Assembly: GCA_036273735.1 (NCBI GenBank)
Contig: DASUHA010000061.1
Coordinates: 1-64,000, forward strand
Origin: 13-2-20CM-66-19 sp036273735
GTDB lineage: Bacteria > Pseudomonadota > Gammaproteobacteria > Steroidobacterales > Steroidobacteraceae
DNA: 64,000 bases
Direction: 5' to 3'
Shown: piece by piece, positions 16,796-25,926 of the stretch
Numbering within the stretch: the stretch's first letter is position 1
Layout of the letters: every line of letters starts with the position of its first letter
Made by a program: the position numbers and the translations under genes
The notes under the pieces: model-generated
Told to the model about the DNA's origin: nothing
Databases searched by the model: none
The model's input: only the letters and a program-made list of their open reading frames with translations

Positions 16796-17758
16796 TCAGC
16801 GCAGGAGCTCGGCGTAGCGGGGAAGGTCGATGTTGCCGCCGCTGATCAGGATGCCGACGCGCTCTCCCGGCCGGTGAAACTGCCGGGAGAGCGCGGCGGC
16901 GGTGCCCAGGCAGCCCGTCGGCTCGACCACGATTTTCATCCGCTCGGCGAAAAATCGCATGGCATCGATCAGCATCCGATCGCTCACCGTGACGACGTCA
17001 TGAACCAGCGCACGGATGATCGGGAAGTTGTTTTCTCCGATGAAGGTGGTGAGCGCCCCATCGGCGATGGAGCGCGGCACCGGGATGCGAATCACCTTGC
17101 CGGCGCGAAACGACTGCTGTCCATCGTTGCCTGCCTCCGGCTCGACGCCGATCACGCGGCAGCGCGGACTCAGCGCCTTCGCGGCGAGCGCGCAGCCGGC
17201 GAGCAGGCCCCCTCCTCCCAGGCTGACCAGCAGCACATCGAGCTCACCGCTCGACTCGAAGAGCTCACGCGCGGCCGTGCCCTGTCCGGCGATCACGCGC
17301 GGATTGTCGTACGGCGGGATGACGCTCAGGCCCCGCTCGGCCGCGAGTGCCGCGCAGATCTCTTCGCGGCTTTCCGTGTAGCGGTCATAGAAGATGATCT
17401 CCCCACCGTACTCCCGAGTCGCGCTCACCTTCGCCGCCGGTGCATCCTTCGGCATCACGATCGTCGTTGCGACGCTCTGCAGACGTCCCGCGAGCGCCAC
17501 TGCCTGCGCATGATTGCCCGATGAGTAGGCAATCACTCCATGACGACGCTGCTCCTCGGTCAGCATCGCAATGGCGTTGTATGCCCCGCGAAACTTGAAC
17601 GCGCCGCCGCGCTGTAGATTCTCACACTTGAAAAAGAGCTTGCCGTCCGCCTTCGCATCAGCCGTACGCGACGTCATGACCGGTGTGCGGTGCGCGATGC
17701 CCTCGAGCCGCTTCGCTGCGGCCCCGATATCCGAGAAAGTAACCGATGGTGCGCTCAC
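16796..17758 (-). CDS. PLP-dependent threonine/serine (or hydroxyaspartate) ammonia-lyase
   Basis: 320 residues from GTG 17758, one base after the thiolase stop; the longer frame would run inside the thiolase gene. Fold-type II features: K55 in FKFRGAY (Schiff base), SSGNH (79-83), the phosphate-binding loop GGGGLLAG (181-188) and a C-terminal SGGN. There is no C-terminal ACT domain, so it is the short, unregulated class that includes catabolic threonine dehydratase, serine racemase and threo-3-hydroxyaspartate ammonia-lyase. The wording of the conserved segments (PEAGNDGQQS, FFAERMKIVVEPTG) resembles proteins annotated as the last, so the amino-acid substrate stays open. Confidence 0.85.
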   Translation of the reverse strand: MSAPSVTFSDIGAAAKRLEGIAHRTPVMTSRTADAKADGKLFFKCENLQRGGAFKFRGAYNAIAMLTEEQRRHGVIAYSSGNHAQAVALAGRLQSVATTIVMPKDAPAAKVSATREYGGEIIFYDRYTESREEICAALAAERGLSVIPPYDNPRVIAGQGTAARELFESSGELDVLLVSLGGGGLLAGCALAAKALSPRCRVIGVEPEAGNDGQQSFRAGKVIRIPVPRSIADGALTTFIGENNFPIIRALVHDVVTVSDRMLIDAMRFFAERMKIVVEPTGCLGTAAALSRQFHRPGERVGILISGGNIDLPRYAELLR

Positions 17759-17759
17759 C

Positions 17760-18962
17760 TCAGACTCGCTCCAGCGCGAGCGCGATGCCCTGGCCCACGC
17801 CGATGCACATCGTGCAGAGCGCCCGCCGGCCGCCGGAGCGCTGCAGCTGATACATCGCGGTGGTGGCGAGGCGTGCACCGCTCATGCCGAGGGGATGACC
17901 GAGCGCGATTGCGCCCCCTTGAGGATTGACGTGCGCAGCGTCGTCGGCGATCCCAAGCTCGCGCAGGACGGCCAACGCCTGCGCCGCAAATGCCTCGTTG
18001 AGCTCCACGAGATCGAAATCGCCGATGGCCAACCCGAGCCGATCCAACAGGCGCCGTGTGGCCGGTAAGGGTCCGAGACCCATGACGCGCGGCGGCACGC
18101 CTGCCGCGGCGGCGCCGAGCACTCTCGCCCGCGGAGTGAGTCCATATTTTGCCACGGCCGCTTCGCTGGCCAGCAGCAATGCGCAGGCGCCGTCATTGAC
18201 GCCCGAGGCATTTCCTGCAGTCACTGTGCCGCCGCGGCGAAAGGGCGTACCGAGCTTCGCCAGCGCTTCCAGGCTGGTTGCGCGGGGATGCTCGTCGCGC
18301 TCGACGATCGTCGGGTCGCCTTTGCGCGCAGGGATGGAGACCGGCACGATCTCCTGTGCGAGGTTGCCGTTGGCTTGAGCGGCCGCAGCACGCTGTTGAC
18401 TGCGTAGCGCAAACGCATCCTGATCCGCGCGACTGATCCGACATTGCTCGGCGACGTTCTCCGCCGTCTCCGGCATGGAGTCGATGCCGTACTGCTCCTT
18501 GATGATGGGATTGACGAAGCGCCAGCCGATCGTCGTGTCGTGGAACTCCATGTCGCGTGCAAATGGAGCCTGCGCCTTGGATACCACGAACGGAGCCCGG
18601 CTCATGCTCTCGACGCCGCCGGCAATCATGAGCTCCGCTTCCCCCGAGCCGATCGCGCGGGCGGCTATCGCGACCGCATCGAGCCCCGACCCGCATAGGC
18701 GATTGACCGTCGCCCCCGGGACTTCCTGCGGCAGCCCGGCAAGCAGCAGCGCCATACGTGCGACGTTGCGATTGTCCTCGCCAGCCTGATTGGCGCATCC
18801 GTAAACGAGGTCATCGAGCGCGCCCCAATCGACCTTCGGCTGCCGGGAAAGCAGCGCACGAATGGGGATGGCAGCAAGATCATCGGTCCGCACCGCGGAG
18901 AGAACGCCGCCGTAACGGCCGATGGGCGTGCGCACGGCATCGCAGAGAAAGGCATTTTTCAT
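17760..18962 (-). CDS. pcaF: 3-oxoadipyl-CoA/acetyl-CoA C-acyltransferase (thiolase)
   Basis: 400 residues. The protein follows PcaF/PaaJ 3-oxoadipyl-CoA thiolases nearly end to end: RTPIGRYGG, GCANQAGEDNRNVARM, the acylated C90 in NRLCGSG, GWRFVNP, the His of GHPLGMSG and the final catalytic Cys in CTMCIGVGQG. The reaction cleaves 3-oxoadipyl-CoA with CoA to succinyl-CoA and acetyl-CoA in aromatic or phenylacetate catabolism. No other pca or paa gene is in the window, so it may serve a dispersed pathway or a related beta-ketoacyl-CoA. It heads a three-gene run with an ammonia-lyase and an SGNH hydrolase. The 212 bases between it and the MBL-fold gene must hold divergent promoters, but none stands out. 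Confidence 0.85.
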   Translation of the reverse strand: MKNAFLCDAVRTPIGRYGGVLSAVRTDDLAAIPIRALLSRQPKVDWGALDDLVYGCANQAGEDNRNVARMALLLAGLPQEVPGATVNRLCGSGLDAVAIAARAIGSGEAELMIAGGVESMSRAPFVVSKAQAPFARDMEFHDTTIGWRFVNPIIKEQYGIDSMPETAENVAEQCRISRADQDAFALRSQQRAAAAQANGNLAQEIVPVSIPARKGDPTIVERDEHPRATSLEALAKLGTPFRRGGTVTAGNASGVNDGACALLLASEAAVAKYGLTPRARVLGAAAAGVPPRVMGLGPLPATRRLLDRLGLAIGDFDLVELNEAFAAQALAVLRELGIADDAAHVNPQGGAIALGHPLGMSGARLATTAMYQLQRSGGRRALCTMCIGVGQGIALALERV

Positions 18963-19174
18963 GCATCAAATCTGACACACGAGAGTTCGTGACGCAACGA
19001 TTCCCGCGATCCCAGGGCGGCCCTCCTCGAGGACCTGCGCGGCCTGCCACGCCCCCGAAAGGCCATCATCCGCCCCGGATACTTCGCCGGCAGAGCGCGG
19101 GTCTCGCCAAGGCTGGCATGACCATCGTTCAGCGCCGCGCGGGCTCAGCCGGCGCCTTCGGCGGCCGTGCTAGC

Positions 19175-20062
19175 ATGAGCGATATGACCGGGAAGCAGAG
19201 CGAAGCGTCATGCCCTCTTCGCGACCCAGGCATTCAGCCCGGCGTTGCCGTGCGCCTCTCGAGCCATCTCTGGCGCCTCACCGCGCGCAATCCGGGCATG
19301 ATGACCGGGCCTGGCACCAACAGTTATCTCATCGGAGCGGACGAAGACTGGGCCGTCATCGATCCCGGCCCGGCCGATGATCAGCACGTCAGCGCGCTCA
19401 TCGCGGCGGCTCCCGGAGCCATCCGACACATCCTGGTCACCCACACACACAAGGATCACTCACCTGGCGCAGCGACTCTGAAGGCGGCTACCGGAGCGAC
19501 CCTGCTCGGTCGCGTGACGGTCCACCCCCACTGGCAGGACGGCACCTTCGCGCCCGATCGGGAGCTGCGCCACGATGACCGCCTCACGTTCGGCGGCGGC
19601 GTGACACTGCGGGTCATCCACACTCCGGGGCACGCTTCCAACCATCTGTGCTTCCTGCTGGAAGCGCAGCGCGTGCTCTTCACGGGCGATCACATCATCC
19701 AGGGATCGACGGTGGTGATCGATCCTCCCGATGGCGACATGGCCGCCTACATCGCCTCCCTCGATGCGCTCCTGCGGGAGCCCCTCGAGAACCTCGCCCC
19801 CGGCCACGGCACGCTCATCGCAGAGCCCCACTCCGCGATCGCAGCCCTGATCCAACATCGCCTGCGCCGTGAGGCCAAAGTGCTGAGCGCCCTGCCGCGC
19901 GAGCATCCGGCCGATCTCGCCACCCTGGTCCGGCGGGTCTACGATGACGTTCCACCCCAACTCCACTCCCTGGCCGAGCGGTCCCTGCTCGCGCACCTCC
20001 TCAAGCTCGGGGACGAACAGAGCGCCCGTCGCGTCGGCGAGCGCTGGATGGCCGCTACGTGA
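19175..20062 (+). CDS. MBL-fold metallohydrolase (LACTB2/hydroxyacylglutathione hydrolase-like)
   Basis: 295 residues from ATG 19175 (MSDMTG); an in-frame ATG at 19118 is possible, and the frame is open much further upstream across non-conserved DNA. The metal site is complete: HTHKDH (90-95), then His in TPGHASNH, Asp in TGDH and a distal His in GHGTLI. The extra C-terminal helical part (HRLRREAKVLSAL...ERSLLAHLLKLG) is the winged-helix-like tail seen in LACTB2 relatives. The likely reaction is thioester, ester or phosphodiester hydrolysis; the substrate is unknown. Its 3' end overlaps the convergent phosphoketolase gene by 8 bases. Confidence 0.87.
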   Translation: MSDMTGKQSEASCPLRDPGIQPGVAVRLSSHLWRLTARNPGMMTGPGTNSYLIGADEDWAVIDPGPADDQHVSALIAAAPGAIRHILVTHTHKDHSPGAATLKAATGATLLGRVTVHPHWQDGTFAPDRELRHDDRLTFGGGVTLRVIHTPGHASNHLCFLLEAQRVLFTGDHIIQGSTVVIDPPDGDMAAYIASLDALLREPLENLAPGHGTLIAEPHSAIAALIQHRLRREAKVLSALPREHPADLATLVRRVYDDVPPQLHSLAERSLLAHLLKLGDEQSARRVGERWMAAT

Positions 20063-22415
20063 GCCACCGCCAGGAAAGGATCTCGGGCATGTCCTCCCCC
20101 GCCTCGCGAATGTACTGGCGGTGCTCGATCAGCTTCTCGCGCATCGCCTGCTTGATGTAGCCCGCGCGCGAGGCGAGCTGCGGCAGCCGGTCGATCGTGT
20201 CCGAGACCAGATGGAACCGGTCGAGGTCGTTGAGCACCGCCATGTCGAACGGCGTCGTGATCGTGCCCTCCTCCTTGTAGCCGCGCACGTGAAAGTTGAC
20301 GTGATTCGCGCGGCGATAAGCCAACCGGTGAATCAGCCATGGATAGCCGTGAAAGGCGAAGATGACCGGTTTGTCGCGCGTGAAGAGCGCATCGAAGTCG
20401 CGGTCGCTGAGCCCATGCGGATGCTCCGTCTCCGGCACGAGCTTCATGAGGTCGACCACGTTGATCGTCCTGATCTTGAGCTCGGGCACGAGGCTGCGCA
20501 GCAGCTTCACCGCCGCGAGCGTCTCGAGCGTCGGCACGTCCCCCGCACAAGCCATGATGACATCCGGCTCGCTCCCGCGGTCCGTGCTCGCCCACTCCCA
20601 GATGCCGATTCCCGCCGTGCAGTGCTTGACCGCCTGCTCCATGGTGAGCCACTGCGGCGCCGGATGCTTTCCGGCCACCACCACGTTGACGTAGTGACGG
20701 CTACGCAGGCAGTGATCCATCACCGACAGCAGGCAGTTGGCATCCGGCGGCAGATAGACGCGGATGACATCGGCCTTCTTGTTCACCACGAGGTCGAGGA
20801 ACCCCGGGTCCTGGTGCGTGAAGCCGTTGTGATCCTGCCGCCATACGTGCGAGGAGAGCAGATAGTTGAGTGAGGCGAGCGGCCGCCGCCACGGAATCTC
20901 CCGCGTCACCTTGAGCCACTTGGCGTGCTGATTGAACATCGAGTCGACGATGTGCACGAACGCCTCGTAGGAGTTGAAAACGCCGTGCCGGCCGGTGAGC
21001 AGGTAGCCCTCGAGCCAGCCCTGACACTGGTGCTCGCTCAGCACCTCCATGACGCTGCCCTCCGGCGCCAGGTGGTCATCGCCCGGGATACGCTCCGCCA
21101 CCCACTGCCGCTCCGTCACCTCGAACACGGCGCCCAGCCGGTTGGAGTTGATCTCATCGGGCCCGAAGAGGCGGAAGATCCTCGGGCGTTGATTGAGCCT
21201 CACCACATCCCGCAGGAATCGTCCGAGCACCCGCGTGTCCTCCGCATCGACTGCGCCCGGCCGCGGTACCTCGACGGCGTACTCGCGAAAGTCCGGAAGG
21301 GCCAGATCCCTGAGGAGGAGGCCTCCATTGGCGTGCGGGTTCGATCCCATTCGCCGCTCGCCTTCGGGGGCGAGCGCTGCAATCTCGGGCCTGAGGGTCC
21401 CGCGGTCGTCGAACAGCTCCTCGGGCCGATAGCTGCGCATCCATTGTTCGAGCATCTCGAGATGCAGCGGGTTGGTGCGCACCTCCGCTAGGGGCACCTG
21501 GTGCGCGCGGAACGTGCCCTCGACTTGCTCACCGTCGACGACCTTGGGTCCGGTCCACCCCTTGGGTGTGCGCAGTACGATCATCGGCCAACGCGCGCGA
21601 TCCTGGACTGCGCCCGAGCGCGCCTTGTCCTGAATGCTGCGCACTTCCCCGATCACCGTGTCGAGCGTTGCGGCCATGAGCGGGTGCATCCGTGCCGGGT
21701 CATCGCCCTCGACGAAATAGGGCTTGTAGCCGCAGCCGCGCAGATACTCGCCGAGCTCTTCGTTGCCGATGCGGGCGAGCACCGTTGGGTTGGCGATCTT
21801 GTAGCCGTTCAGGTGCAGGATGGGCAGCACCGCCCCATCGGTCGCGGCATTCAGGAACTTGTTGCTGTGCCAGCCGGCGGCGAGCGGTCCGGTCTCCGCT
21901 TCGCCATCGCCGATCACGCAGGCGACGATGAGGTCGGGATTGTCGAACACCGCCCCGAACGCGTGACTCAGCGAATAGCCGAGCTCGCCCCCCTCGTGGA
22001 TGGACCCCGGCGTCTCCGGCGCCACGTGGCTCGGAATGCCACCCGGGAAGGAGAACTGCTTGAAGAGCTTGGCCAAGCCGTCCTCGTCCCGGGTGATGTT
22101 GGGGTAGCGCTCGGTGTAGCTGCCCTCGAGATAGGTGTTGCCGACCAGCGCCGGTCCGCCATGGCCGGGCCCTGCGATGTAGATCATCCGCAGCTCGTAC
22201 TGGCGGATGATGCGGTTGAGATGCACGTAGATGAAGTTCTGCCCGGGTGTCGTGCCCCAATGGCCGAGCAGGCGCGGCTTCACGTGCCGCGCCTCGAGCG
22301 GCCGGCGCAGCAGCGGGTTGTCATAGAGATAGATCTGGCCGACCGACAGATAGTTGGCAGCCCGCCAGTACGCATCCATCCGACGCAGCAATTCCGGGGA
22401 AAGTGGATCCGTCAT
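20055..22415 (-). CDS. xfp: Xylulose-5-phosphate/fructose-6-phosphate phosphoketolase
   Basis: 786 residues from ATG 22415 (MTDPLSPELL). Phosphoketolase signatures are evident: the N-terminal YLSVGQIYLYDNPLL, GHWGTTPGQNF, the GPGHGGPA stretch, SFPGGIPSH and the TPP-binding GDGEAETGPLAAGWH. The C-terminal third has KADVIRVYLPPDANCLLSV and an FAFHGYPWLIH segment. It cleaves xylulose-5-P (or fructose-6-P) with phosphate to acetyl-P plus a triose (or erythrose) phosphate, bypassing decarboxylation. Length and motifs match the family with no breaks. It is the third gene after the diguanylate cyclase and FtsH genes, with 50 bases from FtsH. An acetate kinase or phosphotransacetylase is not in the window. 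Confidence 0.96.
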   Translation of the reverse strand: MTDPLSPELLRRMDAYWRAANYLSVGQIYLYDNPLLRRPLEARHVKPRLLGHWGTTPGQNFIYVHLNRIIRQYELRMIYIAGPGHGGPALVGNTYLEGSYTERYPNITRDEDGLAKLFKQFSFPGGIPSHVAPETPGSIHEGGELGYSLSHAFGAVFDNPDLIVACVIGDGEAETGPLAAGWHSNKFLNAATDGAVLPILHLNGYKIANPTVLARIGNEELGEYLRGCGYKPYFVEGDDPARMHPLMAATLDTVIGEVRSIQDKARSGAVQDRARWPMIVLRTPKGWTGPKVVDGEQVEGTFRAHQVPLAEVRTNPLHLEMLEQWMRSYRPEELFDDRGTLRPEIAALAPEGERRMGSNPHANGGLLLRDLALPDFREYAVEVPRPGAVDAEDTRVLGRFLRDVVRLNQRPRIFRLFGPDEINSNRLGAVFEVTERQWVAERIPGDDHLAPEGSVMEVLSEHQCQGWLEGYLLTGRHGVFNSYEAFVHIVDSMFNQHAKWLKVTREIPWRRPLASLNYLLSSHVWRQDHNGFTHQDPGFLDLVVNKKADVIRVYLPPDANCLLSVMDHCLRSRHYVNVVVAGKHPAPQWLTMEQAVKHCTAGIGIWEWASTDRGSEPDVIMACAGDVPTLETLAAVKLLRSLVPELKIRTINVVDLMKLVPETEHPHGLSDRDFDALFTRDKPVIFAFHGYPWLIHRLAYRRANHVNFHVRGYKEEGTITTPFDMAVLNDLDRFHLVSDTIDRLPQLASRAGYIKQAMREKLIEHRQYIREAGEDMPEILSWRWLT

Positions 22416-22465
22416 TGCGCACCTCCGGGACAGTCGGTCGCGGGCGCCAGCGGCGTCCACGGGCA

Positions 22466-24526
22466 TCAGGCCACGCTCGAGCTTGCCTTCGGCTCGCAGC
22501 CGGGCGTGGACGGCGCGTCACCAGCCGCCGGCCGTACCCCGAGGATGCGCCCAAGCTCCTCCATGCCGAGGGTTTCCTCGCGCAGCAGCGCTTCCACCAG
22601 CGAATCGAGCCGGTCCCGCGCCGAGCTCAGCAGGCGCAGCACGACGCTCTGGCGCTGCGCGAGGAGCCGCTCCACCTCGTGATCGACGCGGGCAGCCGTG
22701 GCCTCGCTGTACTCGCGCCGCTCTCCGATATGGTAGCCGAGGAAGGGCTGCTCATCCTGTCCATCGAACGCTACCGGGCCGAGCGTACCCATCCCCCAGC
22801 GGGTGATCATGCGGCGGGCGAGCCGCGTCGCCTGTACGAGATCGTTCTCGGCGCCGGTCGTGATCTCCCCGAAGACCAGGCTCTCCGAAGAGCGCCCGCC
22901 CAACATGACATCGAGCCGTGCCACCAGTTCCGCGCGGCTCATATTGTAGCGGTCCTCCTGTGGAAGCTGCTCGGTGACCCCGAGCGCCCGTCCGTGAGGC
23001 ACGATGCTGACCTTGCGCACCGGATCGGCGGCCGCGGTGAGCCACGCAACCACTGCATGGCCGCTCTCGTGATAGGCCGTGACCTGGCGGTCCTTCGGCG
23101 TCATCACCAACTGCCGCTCCGCGCCGAGCACGGTCTTATCCCAGGCGCGCTCGAAATCCTCCATGCCGACCTGCTTGCGGTTCTCGCGCGCGGCCATCAG
23201 CGCGGCCTCGTTGCAGAGGTTGGCGAGGTCGGCCCCCGAGAGTCCGGTGGCCGTGCGGGCCAGGCGCTCGAGATTGACATCCTGCGCAAGCTGCAGGTGC
23301 CGCGTGTGGATGCGCAGGATCCCCTCCCGGCCCCGCCAGTCCGGCAGCGGCACCATGACCTGCCGGTCGAAGCGGCCCGGCCGCAGCAACGCCGGGTCGA
23401 GCACATCCGGGCGGTTGGTGGCCGCGAGCAGAATGATCTGCTGGCTCTGATCGAATCCGTCCATCTCCACGAGCAGCTGGTTGAGGGTCTGCTCGCGCTC
23501 CTCGTTCACCGTGCCAACACCCGCGCCGCGTCGGCGCCCGACGGCATCGAGCTCGTCCACGAACACGATCGCGGGCTGCGCAGTCTTGGCCTGTGAGAAA
23601 AGATCACGCACCCGGCTCGCCCCGACACCGACGAACATCTCCACGAATTCCGAGCCGCTGATGTGGAAGAACGGCACCCCCGCCTCACCCGCCACCGCGC
23701 GCGCGAGCAGCGTCTTCCCCGTGCCCGGAGGCCCCACGAGCAGAACGCCTCGCGGTATGCGCGCACCGATCGCGAGATATTTCGAGGGATGGCTCAGGAA
23801 ATCGACGACTTCCCGCAGATCCTGCTTCGCCTCATCCGCGCCGGCAACGTCGGCGAAGGTGACCCGGGGCCGATCCTCGGTGTAGCGCCGGGCGCGGTTG
23901 CGCGCGAACCCGAACACCCCACCCGCCGACTGCGAGCGGGCCGCCTGACGCCCCATCCAGACCAACACCCCCAACATGAGCACGACCGGGAGGCCGTTGG
24001 TCAGGAGCAGCGCCAGCCACGGCGGTGACGGCGCCTGCACGTCGATGACGACATGATGCGAGCGCAGGAGCGGCATCAGCGTAGGGTCGCCGATTTCGCT
24101 CGGATAAGTCGTGCTGAACCGGGAATAGGCGTGCCTCGCGCCGTCGCCCTGCTTCGTCGGCTTGCTCCCCGCTGCAGCAGGATGCGCCTGCGCTTTCGGC
24201 GGCGGCCAGGTGAGCGGATGCGCGAAGCCTCCCGTAATCGCCGCGCCCACGATGCTCACCGCCCTCACATTGCCGGCGGCGACCTGATCCAGGAACTCGC
24301 TGTACGGGAGCGGCACCTCGACACTGGGATGAGGCATGAATGCCCAGGCATTCCAGACGATGAGGAGGGCCAGTATCAGCCACGAGAGCGGCCCGACCCG
24401 AAACGGCTGCGGGCCGCTGCCGGATCCGTCCGGCGATGCTCTCCGTGGCGGATGGGGTGTTGATTTGCGCCCCGGACCTCGGGAGTCCTGCGCGCGCCGG
24501 GACGTCTTGTCGGCCATGCCGCTCAC
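22466..24526 (-). CDS. ftsH: FtsH-type membrane AAA+ zinc metalloprotease
   Basis: 686 residues. A 45-residue basic, Pro-rich cytoplasmic start precedes TM1 (about 46-64). A periplasmic part of about 105 residues is longer than the roughly 70 of E. coli FtsH and holds a Pro/Ala-rich stretch (about 105-125). TM2 is about 169-191. The AAA domain has Walker A GPPGTGKT (265-272), the pore motif FVGVGASRVR, Walker B IVFVDELDAVG and the second-region-of-homology arginines (LLRPGRFDR). The protease zinc site is HESGH (486-490), with a distal Asp in ENDLVQAT. It lies next to phosphoketolase, not next to folP/glmM as the housekeeping ftsH usually does, so it may be a paralogue. Confidence 0.92.
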   Translation of the reverse strand: MSGMADKTSRRAQDSRGPGRKSTPHPPRRASPDGSGSGPQPFRVGPLSWLILALLIVWNAWAFMPHPSVEVPLPYSEFLDQVAAGNVRAVSIVGAAITGGFAHPLTWPPPKAQAHPAAAGSKPTKQGDGARHAYSRFSTTYPSEIGDPTLMPLLRSHHVVIDVQAPSPPWLALLLTNGLPVVLMLGVLVWMGRQAARSQSAGGVFGFARNRARRYTEDRPRVTFADVAGADEAKQDLREVVDFLSHPSKYLAIGARIPRGVLLVGPPGTGKTLLARAVAGEAGVPFFHISGSEFVEMFVGVGASRVRDLFSQAKTAQPAIVFVDELDAVGRRRGAGVGTVNEEREQTLNQLLVEMDGFDQSQQIILLAATNRPDVLDPALLRPGRFDRQVMVPLPDWRGREGILRIHTRHLQLAQDVNLERLARTATGLSGADLANLCNEAALMAARENRKQVGMEDFERAWDKTVLGAERQLVMTPKDRQVTAYHESGHAVVAWLTAAADPVRKVSIVPHGRALGVTEQLPQEDRYNMSRAELVARLDVMLGGRSSESLVFGEITTGAENDLVQATRLARRMITRWGMGTLGPVAFDGQDEQPFLGYHIGERREYSEATAARVDHEVERLLAQRQSVVLRLLSSARDRLDSLVEALLREETLGMEELGRILGVRPAAGDAPSTPGCEPKASSSVA

Positions 24527-24547
24527 GCGGCAAGCGCCGGTCCTGGC

Positions 24548-25798
24548 CTAGCGCCGGCCCGCGCCCTGCTTGAGCGTGTCCGCCAGATCCTTGGAGAACA
24601 CCCCGGTGACGAGCAGCCGGTACTCGGTATCGTCCATGATCTCGATGCGATTGCGGCCTTTCGACTTGGCCCGATACAAAGCCTCATCGGCGAGCTGCAG
24701 CGCGCCGCTCGGGCTGCGCCTGGGGTCGGGCGCGATCACCGCGGCGCCGATGCTGATCGTCAGTATGGGACCTGCGCGAGAGCCCCGATGCTCGATGGCC
24801 AACTCCTCGACGGCCTTGCGGATGCGCTCCGCGGCGCTCGCGGTACGACTGGCATCCGTGTCGTAGAGGATGGCCGTGAACTCCTCACCCCCGTAGCGGG
24901 CGACCAGATCGAGCGGCCGGCGCACGCAGGCCTGGATGGCGTGCGCGACCTTGCGCAGCGCGACATCGCCCGCCTGGTGGCCGTAGCGATCGTTGTAGGG
25001 CTTGAAGTGATCGACATCGAGCAACAGGATCGCGAGCGAGCGCCCGTCCTCGGAGGCCTGGCGCCAGAGGCGCGGCAGGTACTCATCGAATACGCGCCGG
25101 TTCTTGGTCCAGGTGAGTACGTCGTGCTGCGCCAGCTCGGCAACCAGGCGGCTCTCGAGGAAGGCTCGGCGCGAGCGCTTCTCGATCTGCTGGGCCGCGA
25201 CGGCCAGGGTGGCGATCGAAATCACCGCGAACGCCCCGCAGTGAAAGGCGACGGCCGGCGGCAAATGGTAGATAACGGCCGCGGCCAGCATCGAGGCGCC
25301 GGTCACGCAGACGATGACCAGCGCCGTCCGGTACCGCAGGCCCATGAAGAAGAAGGGACCGATGAGCAGCAGCGGCAACAGCATCAGCACATCGAGCTGT
25401 CCGTGAGCGGCCACACGCACGAGCTCGGTCGCGACGAGGCAGCTTCTCAGCAGGATGAGGACCGGGGCCCACGAGGGGTAGAAGCGCTCATAGCCGCGGC
25501 TCCAGGCGAGCCACACGAGGATGAACGAGTCGGCGAGCGCACTCAGATAGGCCGGCAGTAAGGGCTCGCCGGTGCCGATGCCGATCAGAACCTCGAGGCC
25601 GCGCAAAGCAATGAGCAGCACCGCGAGCGTGCAGGAGAGCCGCACCAGCGTACGGCTGTCCCGCAGAAAGCCCTGCCGATAATCGCTCTCCATGGCCGCC
25701 GCGAAGCGCGACCCCGGATGCGCCCTGCGCAGCTCCGCCGCATAGGGTGAATCGTGCAAGCCCTCGAGGCTCGGGGGCGACATATTCATGCCACTCAC
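24548..25798 (-). CDS. Diguanylate cyclase with six-helix membrane sensor
   Basis: Up to 416 residues. Five or six TM helices between residues about 52 and 205 form an integral membrane sensor. The GGDEF domain has the active-site GGEEF (303-307), the metal/GTP residues of LDVDHFKPYND and an inhibitory I-site RPLD (294-297) exactly five residues before GGEEF, so product inhibition by c-di-GMP is expected. GTG 25798 is the longest start; ATGs at 25789 and 25783 are equally plausible, as no strong ribosome site decides. Twenty-one bases separate it from ftsH, suggesting a three-gene unit with ftsH and phosphoketolase. The sensed signal is unknown. Confidence 0.9.
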   Translation of the reverse strand: MSGMNMSPPSLEGLHDSPYAAELRRAHPGSRFAAAMESDYRQGFLRDSRTLVRLSCTLAVLLIALRGLEVLIGIGTGEPLLPAYLSALADSFILVWLAWSRGYERFYPSWAPVLILLRSCLVATELVRVAAHGQLDVLMLLPLLLIGPFFFMGLRYRTALVIVCVTGASMLAAAVIYHLPPAVAFHCGAFAVISIATLAVAAQQIEKRSRRAFLESRLVAELAQHDVLTWTKNRRVFDEYLPRLWRQASEDGRSLAILLLDVDHFKPYNDRYGHQAGDVALRKVAHAIQACVRRPLDLVARYGGEEFTAILYDTDASRTASAAERIRKAVEELAIEHRGSRAGPILTISIGAAVIAPDPRRSPSGALQLADEALYRAKSKGRNRIEIMDDTEYRLLVTGVFSKDLADTLKQGAGRR

Positions 25799-25863
25799 AA
25801 TATGCTCGTTCCGCCGAGTCCGGCGTGATGCGCTCCAAGATCCAGCCAGTGAATCAAGCGCAG

Positions 25864-25895
25864 CCGCAAGCTCTGCGGTACATTAATAGCCGCAG
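25864..25895 (-). promoter_or_regulatory. Two alternative hairpins in the cyclase leader
   Basis: In the 128-base AT-richer gap between the CHRD gene and the diguanylate cyclase gene, CTGCGG (25873-25878) can pair with CCGCAG (25890-25895). Its TGCGG half can instead pair with CCGCA (25864-25868). The two stems exclude each other. A palindrome GTTATCAATAAC lies at 25897-25908. They may simply be the end of the CHRD transcript; a leader-switch role is speculative. Confidence 0.25.
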
Positions 25896-25926
25896 CGTTA
25901 TCAATAACTTATTAGTGTTTCTTCGT

